DNA of 64,000 nt from Candidatus Aminicenantota bacterium (GCA_003141555.1 PLMN01000003.1:124001-188000); one strand, 5' to 3'. Shown: positions 1-8,393, counted from the first letter of the stretch. A program made the numbers and translations. Notes: generated from the sequence alone by a model not told the origin.

Positions 1-3
1 CCC

Positions 4-66
4 AGTAACATCCTCCCCTCATCCGGTCTGCCGATCAAAAAGAGATTACGATGGCTCTTCCATTAG
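4..66 (+). repeat. Dispersed repeat family B, copy A
   Basis: This stretch aligns along its whole length with 10,477-10,538 and in its first two thirds with 8,654-8,700. Shared blocks are a pyrimidine-rich start, CTGCC(G/A)A, an AAGAGAG-like purine tract, and TTACGATGGCTC followed by a C/T-rich end and TTAG. A short related piece is at 16,518-16,546. It lies in non-coding sequence at the window edge. The rest of 67-321 holds no convincing gene; it should contain the downstream end of the IS3 element, but I could not identify its terminal repeat. Confidence 0.6.
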
Positions 67-321
67 CCGAATATATGACTATTTCATTTACTTGTTTTGG
101 GTAAAGGATACACTTAACATGTGAAGGTAAGGCTAATATGAGTTTAGTGAACTTCCCCCCATTCCTTGGACAGAAAAGAGGGGCAAGGAAGGTGCATCGC
201 GGCCGGGCTCTTTCGGGACTTTGTTGAGCACGGGACGACCGGAATAAGCGGATTTTCCGAGGCGTCCGAAAAAACATCGCTCCAGGATGCCCTAGGAACG
301 ACGATCTCTTTTCGATTCATC

Positions 322-1212
322 TCAAACTCTCAGCTCTGTCGAAGATGGCGGGAACGCATGAGTCGATCCTCCGAAATATACTTCCCGAGGCGTTTGATAA
401 CCGAGTGATGAATGCAGCCGCTCCGTATTGTAGAAAATGAAGTAGCTCGCCAGACGCCGACGCGCTTCGTCCACCGTTTCGTAGGCATGAAGATAAACTT
501 CCTCGTACTTCACCGTCCGCCAGAGACGTTCGATGAATATGTTGTCGAACACCCGGCCGCGCCCGTCCATCGAAATCCGGATGCCTTTCGCCTCGAGCCG
601 GTCTGTAAAATCCGGGCTCGTGAACTGCCCGCCCTGGTCGCTGTTGAAAATCTCCGGCCGAGAAATCCCCAGCGCTCGATCAAGGGCCGTCAGACAGAAC
701 TCTTTTTCCAGGAAAATCGAGAGTTCCCAAGCCAAGATATAGCGACTGAACCAGTCCATGACCGCGGTCAGAAACACAAAACCATGCGCCAGGCGGATGT
801 AGGTGATATCCGAGGTCCAGACCTGATCCGGACGGCTAATCTCAAGATGGTCAAGAAGATAGGGGTAGATCCGATTCAACGGATGCGGTTGGCTCGTGTG
901 CCTTTTGGGATAAATCGCCGCGATCCCCATGACCCGCATCAGGCGTTCAATTCGCTTATGATTGACCTCATACCCTTTTCTTTTCAAGACCTCCGTCATC
1001 CGCGGCGATCCGTAAAACGGCGTCTTCATGTACTGCTCGTCGATCAATCTCATCAGGTCCAGGTTCAAAGCGCTCTCGCCGGCGCTTTCGTAGTAATAGG
1101 ATGATCTCGCCAGGTCCAACAGCCCGCATTGACGCGCCACCGATATCTCATGCTTGGGTTCGATCAAGACACGTCTCGTCCCTAGCGGAGTTCCTGAGAT
1201 TTTTTTTTGAGC
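322..1212 (-). CDS. IS3-family transposase OrfB (DDE catalytic part)
   Basis: OrfB supplies the RNase-H-like catalytic domain of an IS3 transposase. The HTH_21-like start (KHEISVARQCGLLDLARSSY) is followed by the rve core. The catalytic triad is visible as D in WTSDITY, D in FNSDQGGQF and E in IFIERLWRTVKYEEVY; the C-terminus ends with the typical FYNTERLHSSLGYQTP motif. Length (about 296 codons) is normal, with no internal stop, so the copy may still be active. It is expected to be made mainly as an OrfAB fusion by -1 slippage on A9 at about 1,200-1,208; the given 5' limit is the codon where the -1 frame enters the slippery run. Confidence 0.88.
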   Translation of the reverse strand, partial: AQKKISGTPLGTRRVLIEPKHEISVARQCGLLDLARSSYYYESAGESALNLDLMRLIDEQYMKTPFYGSPRMTEVLKRKGYEVNHKRIERLMRVMGIAAIYPKRHTSQPHPLNRIYPYLLDHLEISRPDQVWTSDITYIRLAHGFVFLTAVMDWFSRYILAWELSIFLEKEFCLTALDRALGISRPEIFNSDQGGQFTSPDFTDRLEAKGIRISMDGRGRVFDNIFIERLWRTVKYEEVYLHAYETVDEARRRLASYFIFYNTERLHSSLGYQTPREVYFGGSTHAFPPSSTELRV

Positions 1213-1475
1213 CAGTCGTTCTCGACCTTGAGCCGGCCGATCTGCCGAAAAAGTTCTTCCTCGAGATCCGCATGGTCCTTTTCGCTTTTTGCCGCGCCCT
1301 TGGAAAAAACGGCAGGCAAAGCGGCCAGGGCGCGATCTCGCCACAACCGGATCTGGTTAGGATGGATCCCATACTCTCCGGCGATCTGGGCGATTGCCTT
1401 TTCCCCTTTGATCGCCTCCAACGCTACCTTGGCCTTGACGGCCATGCCTTCGTCCGGCGAATCGTTCAATTTCAT
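1182..1475 (-). CDS. IS3-family transposase OrfA (HTH part)
   Basis: A 97-residue protein with the HTH_Tnp_1 pattern (AIAQIAGEYGIHPNQIRLWRDRAL) that binds the element's ends, followed by a leucine/charge-rich coiled coil (LEEELFRQIGRLKVENDWLKKK). The start at 1,475 (MKLND) was chosen because OrfA proteins of this family begin just before the helix-turn-helix; the open frame continues upstream without similarity. The last codons run through the A9 slippery sequence before a TAG, and the -1 frame continues into OrfB. Confidence 0.82.
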   Translation of the reverse strand: MKLNDSPDEGMAVKAKVALEAIKGEKAIAQIAGEYGIHPNQIRLWRDRALAALPAVFSKGAAKSEKDHADLEEELFRQIGRLKVENDWLKKKSQELR

Positions 1476-1628
1476 TCCCGCGATTCTCGGACTATTTCCC
1501 GGAAGTCCCGACAACCTGGGATTCCGGCGAGAGGAGTGATATGATAAAAACAAGCTGGCAAATATGCAGGATTGTCCATCCATAAATCGTGGTATTGGCT
1601 TATCTTCAAGATATAAGGAGCTTATATT

Positions 1629-2117
1629 ATGTCCACCCTCGCTCAAACAATCAAAGATGAGATTCGACGAATCTCGCGGCGGGAAATCGGCCTGGCGCTC
1701 TCGAAATTCCGCCGTGACCATATTGCCCTGAAGAAGAGACTCGCCGAGCAAAAGAGCAGAATCTCCGCAATCGAGAAAAATAACAAGGAACTTTCAAAAA
1801 AGCTAGCCGCGTTCGGTCAAGATCGGCAGCTAGAAACCGGTTCAGAACCGACAGCCGAGCAGGCTCCAGTCTATGCCAGGGGGATCAAGAGCCTGCGCCG
1901 GCGGCTGGGTCTCTCCCAAGTCGCCCTTGCCAGGTTGGTCGGCATGAATAGGATTAGCATCTCACATTGGGAGAAGAAGTCCGGCAAAATAACAATCATA
2001 AAACCTGAAGTGAGAAAAATGCTGACGGAGCTGAAGGGCATGAAAAAGGTAGAGGTCGCGGCGAAGCTGGGGACACCGAAAAGACCAGGAAAGATAGTCC
2101 GTAAGGGGTTTCCGTAA
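1629..2117 (+). CDS. Coiled-coil protein with C-terminal XRE-type HTH
   Basis: A 162-residue DNA-binding protein. Residues about 20-65 form a charged coiled coil; residues about 85-125 (KSLRRRLGLSQVALARLVGM followed by SISHWEKKSGK) form a Cro/C1-type helix-turn-helix. The C-terminus is lysine-rich (KRPGKIVRKGFP). A good ribosome-binding site, AAGGAGC, precedes ATG. The stop codon lies inside the first repeat unit of the adjacent IS481-like element (2,112 onward), so the insertion may have replaced the native C-terminus. It could be an antitoxin-like or element regulator; the target is unknown. Confidence 0.6.
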   Translation: MSTLAQTIKDEIRRISRREIGLALSKFRRDHIALKKRLAEQKSRISAIEKNNKELSKKLAAFGQDRQLETGSEPTAEQAPVYARGIKSLRRRLGLSQVALARLVGMNRISISHWEKKSGKITIIKPEVRKMLTELKGMKKVEVAAKLGTPKRPGKIVRKGFP

Positions 2118-2157
2118 GAACATCGTATACCAAAAAACCGTAAGGACATCGTGAACT
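2112..2157 (+). repeat. Left terminal repeats of the IS481-like element (two units)
   Basis: Outer unit 2,112-2,128 (CCGTAAGAACATCGTAT) and inner unit 2,138-2,157 (CCGTAAGGACATCGTGAACT), separated by nine bases. The TAA at 2,115-2,117 inside the outer unit is the stop codon of the upstream HTH gene. A further CCGTAAGG at 2,099-2,106 lies just outside. Confidence 0.85.
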
Positions 2158-2205
2158 ATTTTGCCCATCGCCTAAACTTCTTCCGAGATCGTTCGGAAGG
2201 AGTCG

Positions 2206-3468
2206 ATGACGATGAAAGAACAGCGGGAATATGAGATCCGTCTCAAGGCTATCCGAATGTACGAGGAGACGGGACGATTCCGTCGTACCCTGGAAGCCGT
2301 CAACCGAAGTCGAGGATGGCTGGCCAAGTGGACGAAGCGATTCAAGGCTTTTGGCCTTGACGGGCTTCGGGACCAAAGTCGGGTTCCGAAGTATGTCCCA
2401 AGCAAGACTCCCCGGCCACTTATCCGCAAGATCTTGGCGCTCCGCGATGAACTGGCGGCCCATAAGGGCCGCCGGGCGGCTTTCGCCGGCATCGGCGCCG
2501 AAACGATCCATTTCGAGCTCGAACGACGGGGTTGCCGCAGGCTTCCCGCCATCTCGACCATCGAAAAGATCTTGGCTCGGGCCGGTAAGACGAAAAAGGT
2601 CAGGAGCCGTCGACTGGCTGGTGGACCGCCGTATCCCCGCATCCAAGCTCGCAGGATGGGCGACGTCCAGCAAACCGACCTGGTCGGGCCCCGATACCTG
2701 CGTGGACCCCGAGGCGTTACCCGGTTCTATTCCTTCCACACCATCGATGTTGTCGGACAGACAGCCTCGGCCAGCCAGTTCCGAGATAAGCAGACGATCT
2801 CGTTCTGCCGCCATCTCGTTGATTCCTGGCACGTTATGGGCATGCCGAAGGTCTCCCAGATGGACAACGAGATGGCCGCGGCCGGAGGGGGCCGGTATCG
2901 TTACAGCCTCTCCCAAGTCATCCGGCTCCATCTCCTGTTGGGCACCCATCTTCTCTTCATCCCCCCGGGAGAGCCAGGACGCAACGCCACCGTGGAAAGC
3001 TTTAACGGCATCTGGCAAAAGCGGGTCCTTTTTCACAGTTGCCCCGATCTTCGGACGCTGCGCCGGACCAGTGACCGCTTCCTTCGCTATTACCACGTCC
3101 AGAAGCCCAGCCGAAGCCTCACCTTCGCCGACCACGGGACCCGGTTCCCCGGAGTCCTCCGCGATCGGATCTGGCCGACTCTCCGCCATCTCCCGGACGG
3201 CTTCTCTCTCGAGTCCTACATCGATGCCCGCGGTCACATGGCTCTTCCCATCGCCAGGGGGCACGTATCTTGGATTCGTAAGGTTGACATCCACGGGCGG
3301 ATCGAGTTCAACGGCGACGAGTACTTCATCCGCCGTAAACTGGAACGGCAATACGTCGTGGCCACACTCTCTACGCATCACCGGCAGGTCTTCGTCAGGC
3401 ACGAAGGGCAGCTCATTAAGTCGGTTCCATTCCCATTTACAGGACGTGTTGTCGCGCCCCTTCGCTAA
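2206..3468 (+). CDS. IS481-like DDE transposase
   Basis: A 420-residue transposase. The N-terminal 55 residues form a helix-turn-helix (AVNRSRGWLAKWTKRFKAFG), followed by a second HTH-like segment and an integrase core with a DDE triad at about D158 (QQTDLVGP), D220 (QMDNEM) and E264 (ATVESFNGIW). The C-terminal DNA-binding tail resembles that of other IS481-type enzymes. The frame is intact and sits between matching terminal repeats, so the element may be mobile. Antisense open frames over the same span are composition artefacts. Confidence 0.85.
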   Translation: MTMKEQREYEIRLKAIRMYEETGRFRRTLEAVNRSRGWLAKWTKRFKAFGLDGLRDQSRVPKYVPSKTPRPLIRKILALRDELAAHKGRRAAFAGIGAETIHFELERRGCRRLPAISTIEKILARAGKTKKVRSRRLAGGPPYPRIQARRMGDVQQTDLVGPRYLRGPRGVTRFYSFHTIDVVGQTASASQFRDKQTISFCRHLVDSWHVMGMPKVSQMDNEMAAAGGGRYRYSLSQVIRLHLLLGTHLLFIPPGEPGRNATVESFNGIWQKRVLFHSCPDLRTLRRTSDRFLRYYHVQKPSRSLTFADHGTRFPGVLRDRIWPTLRHLPDGFSLESYIDARGHMALPIARGHVSWIRKVDIHGRIEFNGDEYFIRRKLERQYVVATLSTHHRQVFVRHEGQLIKSVPFPFTGRVVAPLR

Positions 3469-3477
3469 AAGCCAAAC

Positions 3478-3535
3478 AGTTCACGATGTCCTTACGGTTC
3501 CAAGCATTAAGAATCGGTTCACGATGTCCTTACGG
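3478..3535 (-). repeat. Right terminal repeats of the IS481-like element (two units)
   Basis: Inner unit 3,478-3,497 is a perfect 20-base inverted copy of the left inner unit; the outer unit 3,518-3,535 shares 18 bases with it (TTCACGATGTCCTTACGG). Units are separated by 20 bases. Confidence 0.85.
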
Positions 3536-3628
3536 CTACCGCGTAAGCATTAACCGGTTCCAGCAAAAGAGCGCAGTCCTATATTAGCCTTCTCGCATGA
3601 CCGGCTTCTTAAAAAAGGGGAGAAGTGA

Positions 3629-3658
3629 AGAAGCGGGGCCCGGGGGATCTAGGCCCGG
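3629..3658 (+). repeat. Three-way-junction repeat (family A), partial copy R1
   Basis: This segment matches the arm-1 part of copy R2: GGGCCCGGGGGATCTAGGCC here against GGGTCCGGGGGATCCAGGCC there. The rest of the element (the CGCC-TTTC-GGCG hairpin and closing stem) is absent. It lies immediately before the small gene at 3,668. Confidence 0.6.
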
Positions 3659-3667
3659 TGAAATACG

Positions 3668-3853
3668 ATGAGCGAGCGGATAATTGTCCCCGAGCGTTGT
3701 TTGGTCTGTCCATTCTCTGAGAAGATCAACTTCATCATTCAGTGTAAATTCTACAACCGGGGCTACCAGGCCGACGGCGGGGACTTTCCGGAGTACTGCC
3801 GGGTGAGGAAGATCGTGGTGGTTGAGGGGGACGAGGACACGGCGGAAGGCTGA
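3668..3853 (+). CDS. Small cysteine-containing hypothetical protein
   Basis: A 61-residue protein with a CLVC pair near residue 12, CKF at about residue 27 and a further Cys in EYCRVRK, a spacing that could bind a metal ion or Fe-S cluster. It has no signal peptide or membrane segment. Translation signals are weak (GGTGAAATACG before ATG). I do not recognise a family. It is the first small gene of the + strand series after the IS481-like element. Confidence 0.45.
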   Translation: MSERIIVPERCLVCPFSEKINFIIQCKFYNRGYQADGGDFPEYCRVRKIVVVEGDEDTAEG

Positions 3854-3901
3854 AAAGAAACCAAGAGACGGTATTTGCTTGGCTGATATAGGAGGGTAAT
3901 A

Positions 3902-4207
3902 ATGACGAAGCTGTTTTGGGTGACGACATGTAGCGGATCAAAGGCTATGATCAAGTTTAAAAGTAGCTCCCATCCCGATTTCTTGTTTGGTCTCGATACT
4001 GGAAAAATCATTTTTTCTATAGAGGATCTCAATAAAGAACTCGAGAAACATTTTATTAGCCGAGCTCATCCCTCGCTTTTTCTTTACGCAATCAACACAA
4101 AGACCGGAAAGATATTCCCCCTCAATATTAACCTCGCAAACATGGCATGGGGAGAATTGGCCCCCGGAGACACAAGGGCGGAAGAAGGTTATATTGAAGT
4201 CAGATAG
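3902..4207 (+). CDS. Hypothetical protein, 101 residues
   Basis: A small soluble protein beginning MTKLFWVTTCSGSKAMIKF, with a mixed alpha/beta pattern and no recognised motif. A strong ribosome-binding site (AGGAGGG) lies six bases before ATG, which supports translation. The stop codon is followed after one base by repeat R2, the same gene-then-repeat order as at 5,325 and 15,703. Function unknown. Confidence 0.6.
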   Translation: MTKLFWVTTCSGSKAMIKFKSSSHPDFLFGLDTGKIIFSIEDLNKELEKHFISRAHPSLFLYAINTKTGKIFPLNINLANMAWGELAPGDTRAEEGYIEVR

Positions 4208-4208
4208 A

Positions 4209-4310
4209 TGAGGCGGGGTCCGGGGGATCCAGGCCCGGAGAAGAAGTGACGCCTTTCGGCGATTGTAGCGCCTCAGGGGAGAGACGCAAGAATAGGGAAT
4301 AATTCTCATG
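4209..4310 (+). repeat. Three-way-junction repeat (family A), full copy R2
   Basis: The closing stem is TGAGGCG (4,209-4,215) with CGCCTCA (4,269-4,275). Arm 1 is CCGGG...CCCGG; arm 2 is the hairpin CGCC-TTTC-GGCG (4,250-4,261). A conserved tail containing AGACGC and AATAATTCTCATG follows to 4,310. The block GTGACGCCTTTCGGCGAT is identical to copies R3 and R5. It begins two bases after the stop codon of the upstream gene. Confidence 0.85.
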
Positions 4311-4337
4311 GGCCATATTTAGGAGAAGGGGGAGGAA

Positions 4338-5327
4338 ATGAATATCCGAAACACAATAGCGGGGAAAGTAGTTGGAACGGCTATGCTCCTGACGGCTTTA
4401 ATAAGTTGGGGCTGTCAGAATAATCAGCCATTGGTCTATGAGACCCTGTCAGAGGCTGCTGTAAAGGGCAATCTAGATGACGTAAGAAGACATTTGAAAA
4501 AGGGTGCAGATGTAAACGCCAAGGATAGTTTGGGTGAAACGCCGTTGCATTTAGCCGCTTATAATGGCCAAACAGATATTGCAAAGCTTCTAATCGCCAA
4601 GGGCGCTATTGTCAATGCAAAAGCAACTTATAATTCTACACCCTTACACTTGGCTGCAGGGTCGGGACAAGTTAAGGTTGCTGATTTCTTAATCTCCAAA
4701 GGCGCAGACGTTAACGCCAAGGCCAAATGTGACTGGTCTGAATACTTAATAGCAAAAGGAGTTAAGCCAAAGCCGACTAAAGGAAGCGTTGAAGAGCTTA
4801 CGATTGCGCTAAAAGCAGCTCTAACAGACTTCGCCAAAACCGTGCCTACAAATGGCTATACGCCGCTGCACTATGCCGCGGATAACGGACATAAGGACAT
4901 GGTTGAGTTGCTGATCTCCAAGGGCGCGGACGTGAATGCCAAAGACAAATACGGCAGAACGCCCCTGTTTATTGCCACTTCTACTAAGAACGGAAATAAG
5001 GAGATAGTTGAGTTGCTGATCTCTAAGGGCGCGGACGTTAATGCCATAAGCAACTATGGCGTTACTCCCCTGCACGATGCAGCTGATGACTATGTCGAGC
5101 TGCTGATCGCCAAGGGCGCGGACGTTAATGCCAAAGACGAATCAAGTGAAACGCCGTTGCACCATCTCGCCCACAGCGGACATAAGGAATTTGTTGAGTT
5201 GCTTATCGCTAAGGGGGCGGACGTGAACGCCAAGAACAACAAGGGCCAAACCCCGTTACGAATTGCCATAGAAGATAACAGGAAGGACGTAGCCGAGCTG
5301 CTTAAGAAGCACGGGGCGCATGAATGA
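4338..5327 (+). CDS. Ankyrin-repeat lipoprotein
   Basis: A 329-residue protein starting with a lipoprotein signal (hydrophobic stretch then LISWGC, lipobox Cys near residue 26). About eight ankyrin units follow with the GADVNAKD..GxTPLHxAA pattern, two of them disturbed around residues 130-175. Ankyrin repeats bind proteins; the lipid anchor would place it at the cell envelope. The ribosome-binding site is GGGGGAGGAA. The last units are nearly identical at DNA level (AAGGGCGCGGACGT recurs), suggesting recent internal duplication. Its stop codon is the first three bases of repeat R3. Confidence 0.85.
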   Translation: MNIRNTIAGKVVGTAMLLTALISWGCQNNQPLVYETLSEAAVKGNLDDVRRHLKKGADVNAKDSLGETPLHLAAYNGQTDIAKLLIAKGAIVNAKATYNSTPLHLAAGSGQVKVADFLISKGADVNAKAKCDWSEYLIAKGVKPKPTKGSVEELTIALKAALTDFAKTVPTNGYTPLHYAADNGHKDMVELLISKGADVNAKDKYGRTPLFIATSTKNGNKEIVELLISKGADVNAISNYGVTPLHDAADDYVELLIAKGADVNAKDESSETPLHHLAHSGHKEFVELLIAKGADVNAKNNKGQTPLRIAIEDNRKDVAELLKKHGAHE

Positions 5328-5430
5328 GGCGGGGGCCAGCCGGATCCCGGAGGCCCCTAAGAGAAGTGACGCCTTTCGGCGATGGTAGCGCCTCGTAGGA
5401 GAGACGCTAGAGCAATAGATTATTCTCAAG
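5325..5430 (+). repeat. Three-way-junction repeat (family A), full copy R3
   Basis: The closing stem is GAGGCG (5,326-5,331) with CGCCTC (5,389-5,394). Arm 1 is GGGGCC...GGCCCC enclosing CCGG-ATC-CCGG; arm 2 is CGCC-TTTC-GGCG. The tail is GAGAGACGC...ATTATTCTCA. Arm 1 differs in sequence from R2 but still pairs. The element starts exactly at the TGA stop of the ankyrin gene. Confidence 0.85.
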
Positions 5431-5440
5431 GGGGGAACAC

Positions 5441-5908
5441 ATGATGAACATCGAAAAATTCCTCGATCTCGGGACCGAGCTCGAGACCCTGGTCTCTTCT
5501 CTTTACGAGGAGATCGCCAAACTCGCCGGAGACGAAGCTACGTCCAAGCAGCTTATCAAGATCTCGCGCGAGGAGCTGAACCACGCAAACTCCCTCAAGA
5601 TGGGCAAGAATTACTTGAAGGAGGTCCCGGACATCTTCACCGGTGTCAGTATCGACGAAGGAGAGTTGAACTCCGATCTCCAAAAATGCAAAGAATTGCA
5701 TGGTCAGCTCCTGCAGCACCTCGCCTTCCTGCCCAGTCTGAAATCGATTCTAGATTTGGAAAAGAGGTTCGAGAGAGTTCACCTCGGCGCGTCCGTCTTT
5801 GTCTCAGACAATCATCTCAAGCAACTTTTCCAAGCCCTGTCCCAAGGCGATCAGAACCATATCGCCACGCTGACCGGCATGATCTCAAATATCGAAAGGA
5901 AGCATTGA
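5441..5908 (+). CDS. Ferritin-like (rubrerythrin-type) four-helix protein
   Basis: A 155-residue protein whose first helices carry ELETLVSSLYEEIAKLAG and, 25 residues on, SREELNHANSLKMG, resembling the E...ExxH iron-binding pattern of rubrerythrin/ferritin-like proteins. The second ExxH set is poor, so a di-iron site is uncertain. No rubredoxin domain is present. The ribosome-binding site AAGGGGGG precedes ATGATG (5,441 or 5,444). It follows repeat R3. Related folds occur in the core region at 45,912 and 56,979, but this copy has a different composition and is probably acquired. Confidence 0.6.
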   Translation: MMNIEKFLDLGTELETLVSSLYEEIAKLAGDEATSKQLIKISREELNHANSLKMGKNYLKEVPDIFTGVSIDEGELNSDLQKCKELHGQLLQHLAFLPSLKSILDLEKRFERVHLGASVFVSDNHLKQLFQALSQGDQNHIATLTGMISNIERKH

Positions 5909-5946
5909 CGCTCAAACGATAGTCTTTTCTCAGTAGGGGGGAGAAG

Positions 5947-6228
5947 ATGACCGATGAATGTTTTGGCTGTGATGGCCAGGCCACAGTGGAGGAAGGTCCC
6001 GGAGAAAACTATAACCGTCGCTATACTTGTGAAAACTGCGGGACCTACGATGTGGAATGGAAGATTTATCATTTTAGACAACTGCCACTCTTTTACGAAG
6101 ATTACAAATCCACGCTTCAAGGCAAACTTTATATAAGAGATTGGCTTTTGGAGAACCATTCCAAGACCCCAGGGGAACCGTGCCCGCTTTTGTTGAAGGA
6201 GGCGCTTCCAGAAATCTTGATGATATAG
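5947..6228 (+). CDS. Small zinc-ribbon-like hypothetical protein
   Basis: A 93-residue protein with two CxxC knuckles, CFGC (residues 5-8) and CENC (28-31), the spacing of a zinc ribbon, then a helical, aromatic-rich part without a known domain. A purine-rich site (GGGGGGAGAAG) precedes ATG. It lies 38 bases after the ferritin-like gene in the same orientation. Function unknown. Confidence 0.55.
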   Translation: MTDECFGCDGQATVEEGPGENYNRRYTCENCGTYDVEWKIYHFRQLPLFYEDYKSTLQGKLYIRDWLLENHSKTPGEPCPLLLKEALPEILMI

Positions 6229-6310
6229 CGGTAGATTTATCTCAGAGAGGGGGAGAGATGATCGCTTTAATGCCAGACCTGACCGAGCGACTAATCCTAT
6301 AGGGACTCCT

Positions 6311-6523
6311 GTGTGGGGACCGGAGGAGCTCGAATTGGCCTACCAGATCGAGAAATATGACAGCAAGTGGAACGAGATCCGGAGCGACGACGGGAACCTG
6401 CTCTACTGGGCGAACAGGCAGACCCGGCAGATCTACAGGGTCGGGTCGGCGTACGTCGGCGGGGTGTTCATTGGTCGCTCCTTGAGGGACAAAAGAGCGA
6501 CGATTATACAAAATCGGGTTTAA
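6311..6523 (+). CDS. Possible small protein, 70 residues (GTG start)
   Basis: The open frame begins with GTG (MWGPEELELAYQIEKYDSKW) and reads as a plausible small soluble protein, but no good ribosome-binding site is visible and no family is recognised. It may instead be a remnant of a longer gene. It lies between two better-supported + strand genes. Confidence 0.3.
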   Translation: MWGPEELELAYQIEKYDSKWNEIRSDDGNLLYWANRQTRQIYRVGSAYVGGVFIGRSLRDKRATIIQNRV

Positions 6524-6647
6524 ATCGATTACGGCCGGGATCGGACGTAATCTGTGGAATATGTGTATGATCGAAAACATTCCTGAATTAACGTTGGGAC
6601 ACTACTGTATGTGTTATTATAATAAACAGTCGCTTGGGGAGGCTTAA

Positions 6648-8210
6648 ATGAAATTATCGGTTTATCTTCTTAGAGATAACTTCAGAGAATTGAATGATTT
6701 TCTTAGAGAAAAATATAGAGAGGGCCGGGAGGGGCTAGATGAACTCGAGCCTTCAGAAGCTCTTCCATACGAATCCCGCACTTTTCTTCTTAAATCTGGA
6801 AGAGAGTACCCACGATGGGCGAGTTATTTTTCTAGCCATTTTATGATTAGTGATTTAGAAGTCGCTAACTATAGTTTCGTACATATTTTAAGGTCATCTA
6901 ACAGGATATTTGCTTTTACTTTTGGATATGGCCATACAATGCTTGACCCAGCGCGAATGGAGCCGAATTTTGGCCTAAGGGTTTGTGCGAATAGCATAGA
7001 TCCGAAACGTCTAACTACTCTTGATGTCCGGAATATTGATGTCGTGACAAAACAACAACGAACTCACTTAAGTACCGCGACAAACGTTCTCGATTTTGGA
7101 ATCGAGCTTGAAGAAGAATGGATACGCTTTTTATCGGGAGTCCCCCTTGATTCGTCTATTGCAAAAAGCATTGCAGGAGCAGACTCATTAAAAATTAGGG
7201 CGGATGTAAATCTTGAAGAATTAGCGATAAAATGTTCCGATATTCTAGCTCTCTATGATTCCGATCGTTATAAAGATAACTTCGCATATCTTGACCACTA
7301 TAGGGCCGTTGGGAAGAATGACCCAGTAATAGCGCAATTAGAATCAGAACTGGAGCGCCGGATCATTGCACAGAGCACCGACAAGATTTCCATTGCAAGT
7401 CCCGAGATTCCAGATGAACAAAATATAGAAAGGTATAAGATTCATATTGGAATCAGCCAATACGAATTTCCGGAACTTAAGCTCGAAGAAGTCTATCATT
7501 TTCTTTCGAGTAATCCGGATATTGAGAACCCTTTAAATAAAGTGCATATCATCCCCCTTGATCAGGATGATAATCCATGTGCAAAAGCGTCAACACTCCG
7601 CGATTATTTAGTATGTGAAGCTGCCCTCGCTGGAGACATATACGTCTTATCAGCGGGCGTATGGTTTCGCGTTAGTTCGCCCTACGCTCAGACGATTCGC
7701 GAAAAAGCACGCCAGATAGAGGATTTAACCACGGAATTAGCGCTTGTCCCCCTGATAAACGGTGAAAGTGAGGAGAGCTATAACGAGCGACTTTCCTCAG
7801 TACGAAATTGGGTAAAACTCGATCGCAGACTAATTAATTTGCAGGAACCCTACCAGAGAGTCGAGGTCTGCGATGTATTCGCTGATAATAACCGCTTCTT
7901 ATGTATAAAAAAGATGACAAGATCCTCTACTTTAAGCCATCTTTTCGCACAGGCGGCAGTGTCAGCTGAATTATTACGCGGTGATGATTATTACAAGTCG
8001 CAAGTAAGATCCCAGATCAATGAGCGATTAGGAAGGAGTATCAATATTGATGATCCCACACCAACTTTTGTTATTAGCTTCGTCACCGAGAAACCGGGCC
8101 CACTTTGGGAAACGATTTTTTTATTTAGCGCAATTCATTTAGTGCGCCAAGTCCAGTTGATCCGACGCCTGGGCTTTGGGGTAGCAATTGCCAAGATTAA
8201 TATTCAATAG
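6648..8210 (+). CDS. TIGR04141-family (DUF6119) sporadically distributed protein
   Basis: A 520-residue protein matching my memory of the TIGR04141 family: an N-terminal segment with FAFTFGYGHTML, then NFGLRVCANSIDPKRLTTLD and an FGIE/FLSGV region, and a long alpha/beta C-terminal half with GDIYVLSAGVWFRVS. Members are patchily distributed and commonly lie in mobile or defence-rich regions; their biochemical role is not established. A clear ribosome-binding site (GGGGAGG) precedes ATG. Composition is AT-richer than the chromosome. Its neighbours here are other accessory genes. Confidence 0.75.
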   Translation: MKLSVYLLRDNFRELNDFLREKYREGREGLDELEPSEALPYESRTFLLKSGREYPRWASYFSSHFMISDLEVANYSFVHILRSSNRIFAFTFGYGHTMLDPARMEPNFGLRVCANSIDPKRLTTLDVRNIDVVTKQQRTHLSTATNVLDFGIELEEEWIRFLSGVPLDSSIAKSIAGADSLKIRADVNLEELAIKCSDILALYDSDRYKDNFAYLDHYRAVGKNDPVIAQLESELERRIIAQSTDKISIASPEIPDEQNIERYKIHIGISQYEFPELKLEEVYHFLSSNPDIENPLNKVHIIPLDQDDNPCAKASTLRDYLVCEAALAGDIYVLSAGVWFRVSSPYAQTIREKARQIEDLTTELALVPLINGESEESYNERLSSVRNWVKLDRRLINLQEPYQRVEVCDVFADNNRFLCIKKMTRSSTLSHLFAQAAVSAELLRGDDYYKSQVRSQINERLGRSINIDDPTPTFVISFVTEKPGPLWETIFLFSAIHLVRQVQLIRRLGFGVAIAKINIQ

Positions 8211-8393
8211 CCGATGATCATCGTTAGTACTGAGCTTTGCAAAAAAGTATGGGGGCGCGTCAGCGGGTGTTCGCAAAATGGGGCAATCATAAGCTTTTTC
8301 AGCATTCAACTTTCGCCACTGGGTTTGCCTTTTATCCGAAGATCTTGGTTTTTTTAGAAAATATAGAAACTTATTTCTAGAGGGTGGCGGGAT

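Larger units (their letters stand above)
322..1475 (-). mobile_element. IS3-family insertion sequence (coding part; ends not resolved)
   Basis: Two overlapping minus-strand frames, orfA (HTH) and orfB (DDE integrase core), overlap at a run of nine A residues on the coding strand. This is the IS3 arrangement, in which a -1 frameshift makes the OrfAB transposase. Both frames look intact. I compared 100-320 with the reverse complement of 1,480-1,620 and found no convincing terminal inverted repeats, so only the coding span is given. The element lies directly upstream of, and divergent from, the HTH gene at 1,629. Confidence 0.85.
2112..3535 (+). mobile_element. IS481-like insertion sequence with duplicated terminal repeats
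   Basis: A single transposase gene is bounded by inverted repeats. The inner left unit CCGTAAGGACATCGTGAACT (2,138-2,157) is the exact reverse complement of 3,478-3,497. A second, outer unit is present on both sides (2,112-2,128, diverged; 3,518-3,535, nearly identical). Two transposase-binding units per end is not the simplest IS layout and may reflect a tandem insertion or two-site ends. I could not identify a target-site duplication. Confidence 0.8.

Noticed and set aside
147-1600. Terminal inverted repeats of the IS3 element
   Set aside because: Only short matches (for example TGGACA on both sides) were found between the flanks, which is not enough to define ends.
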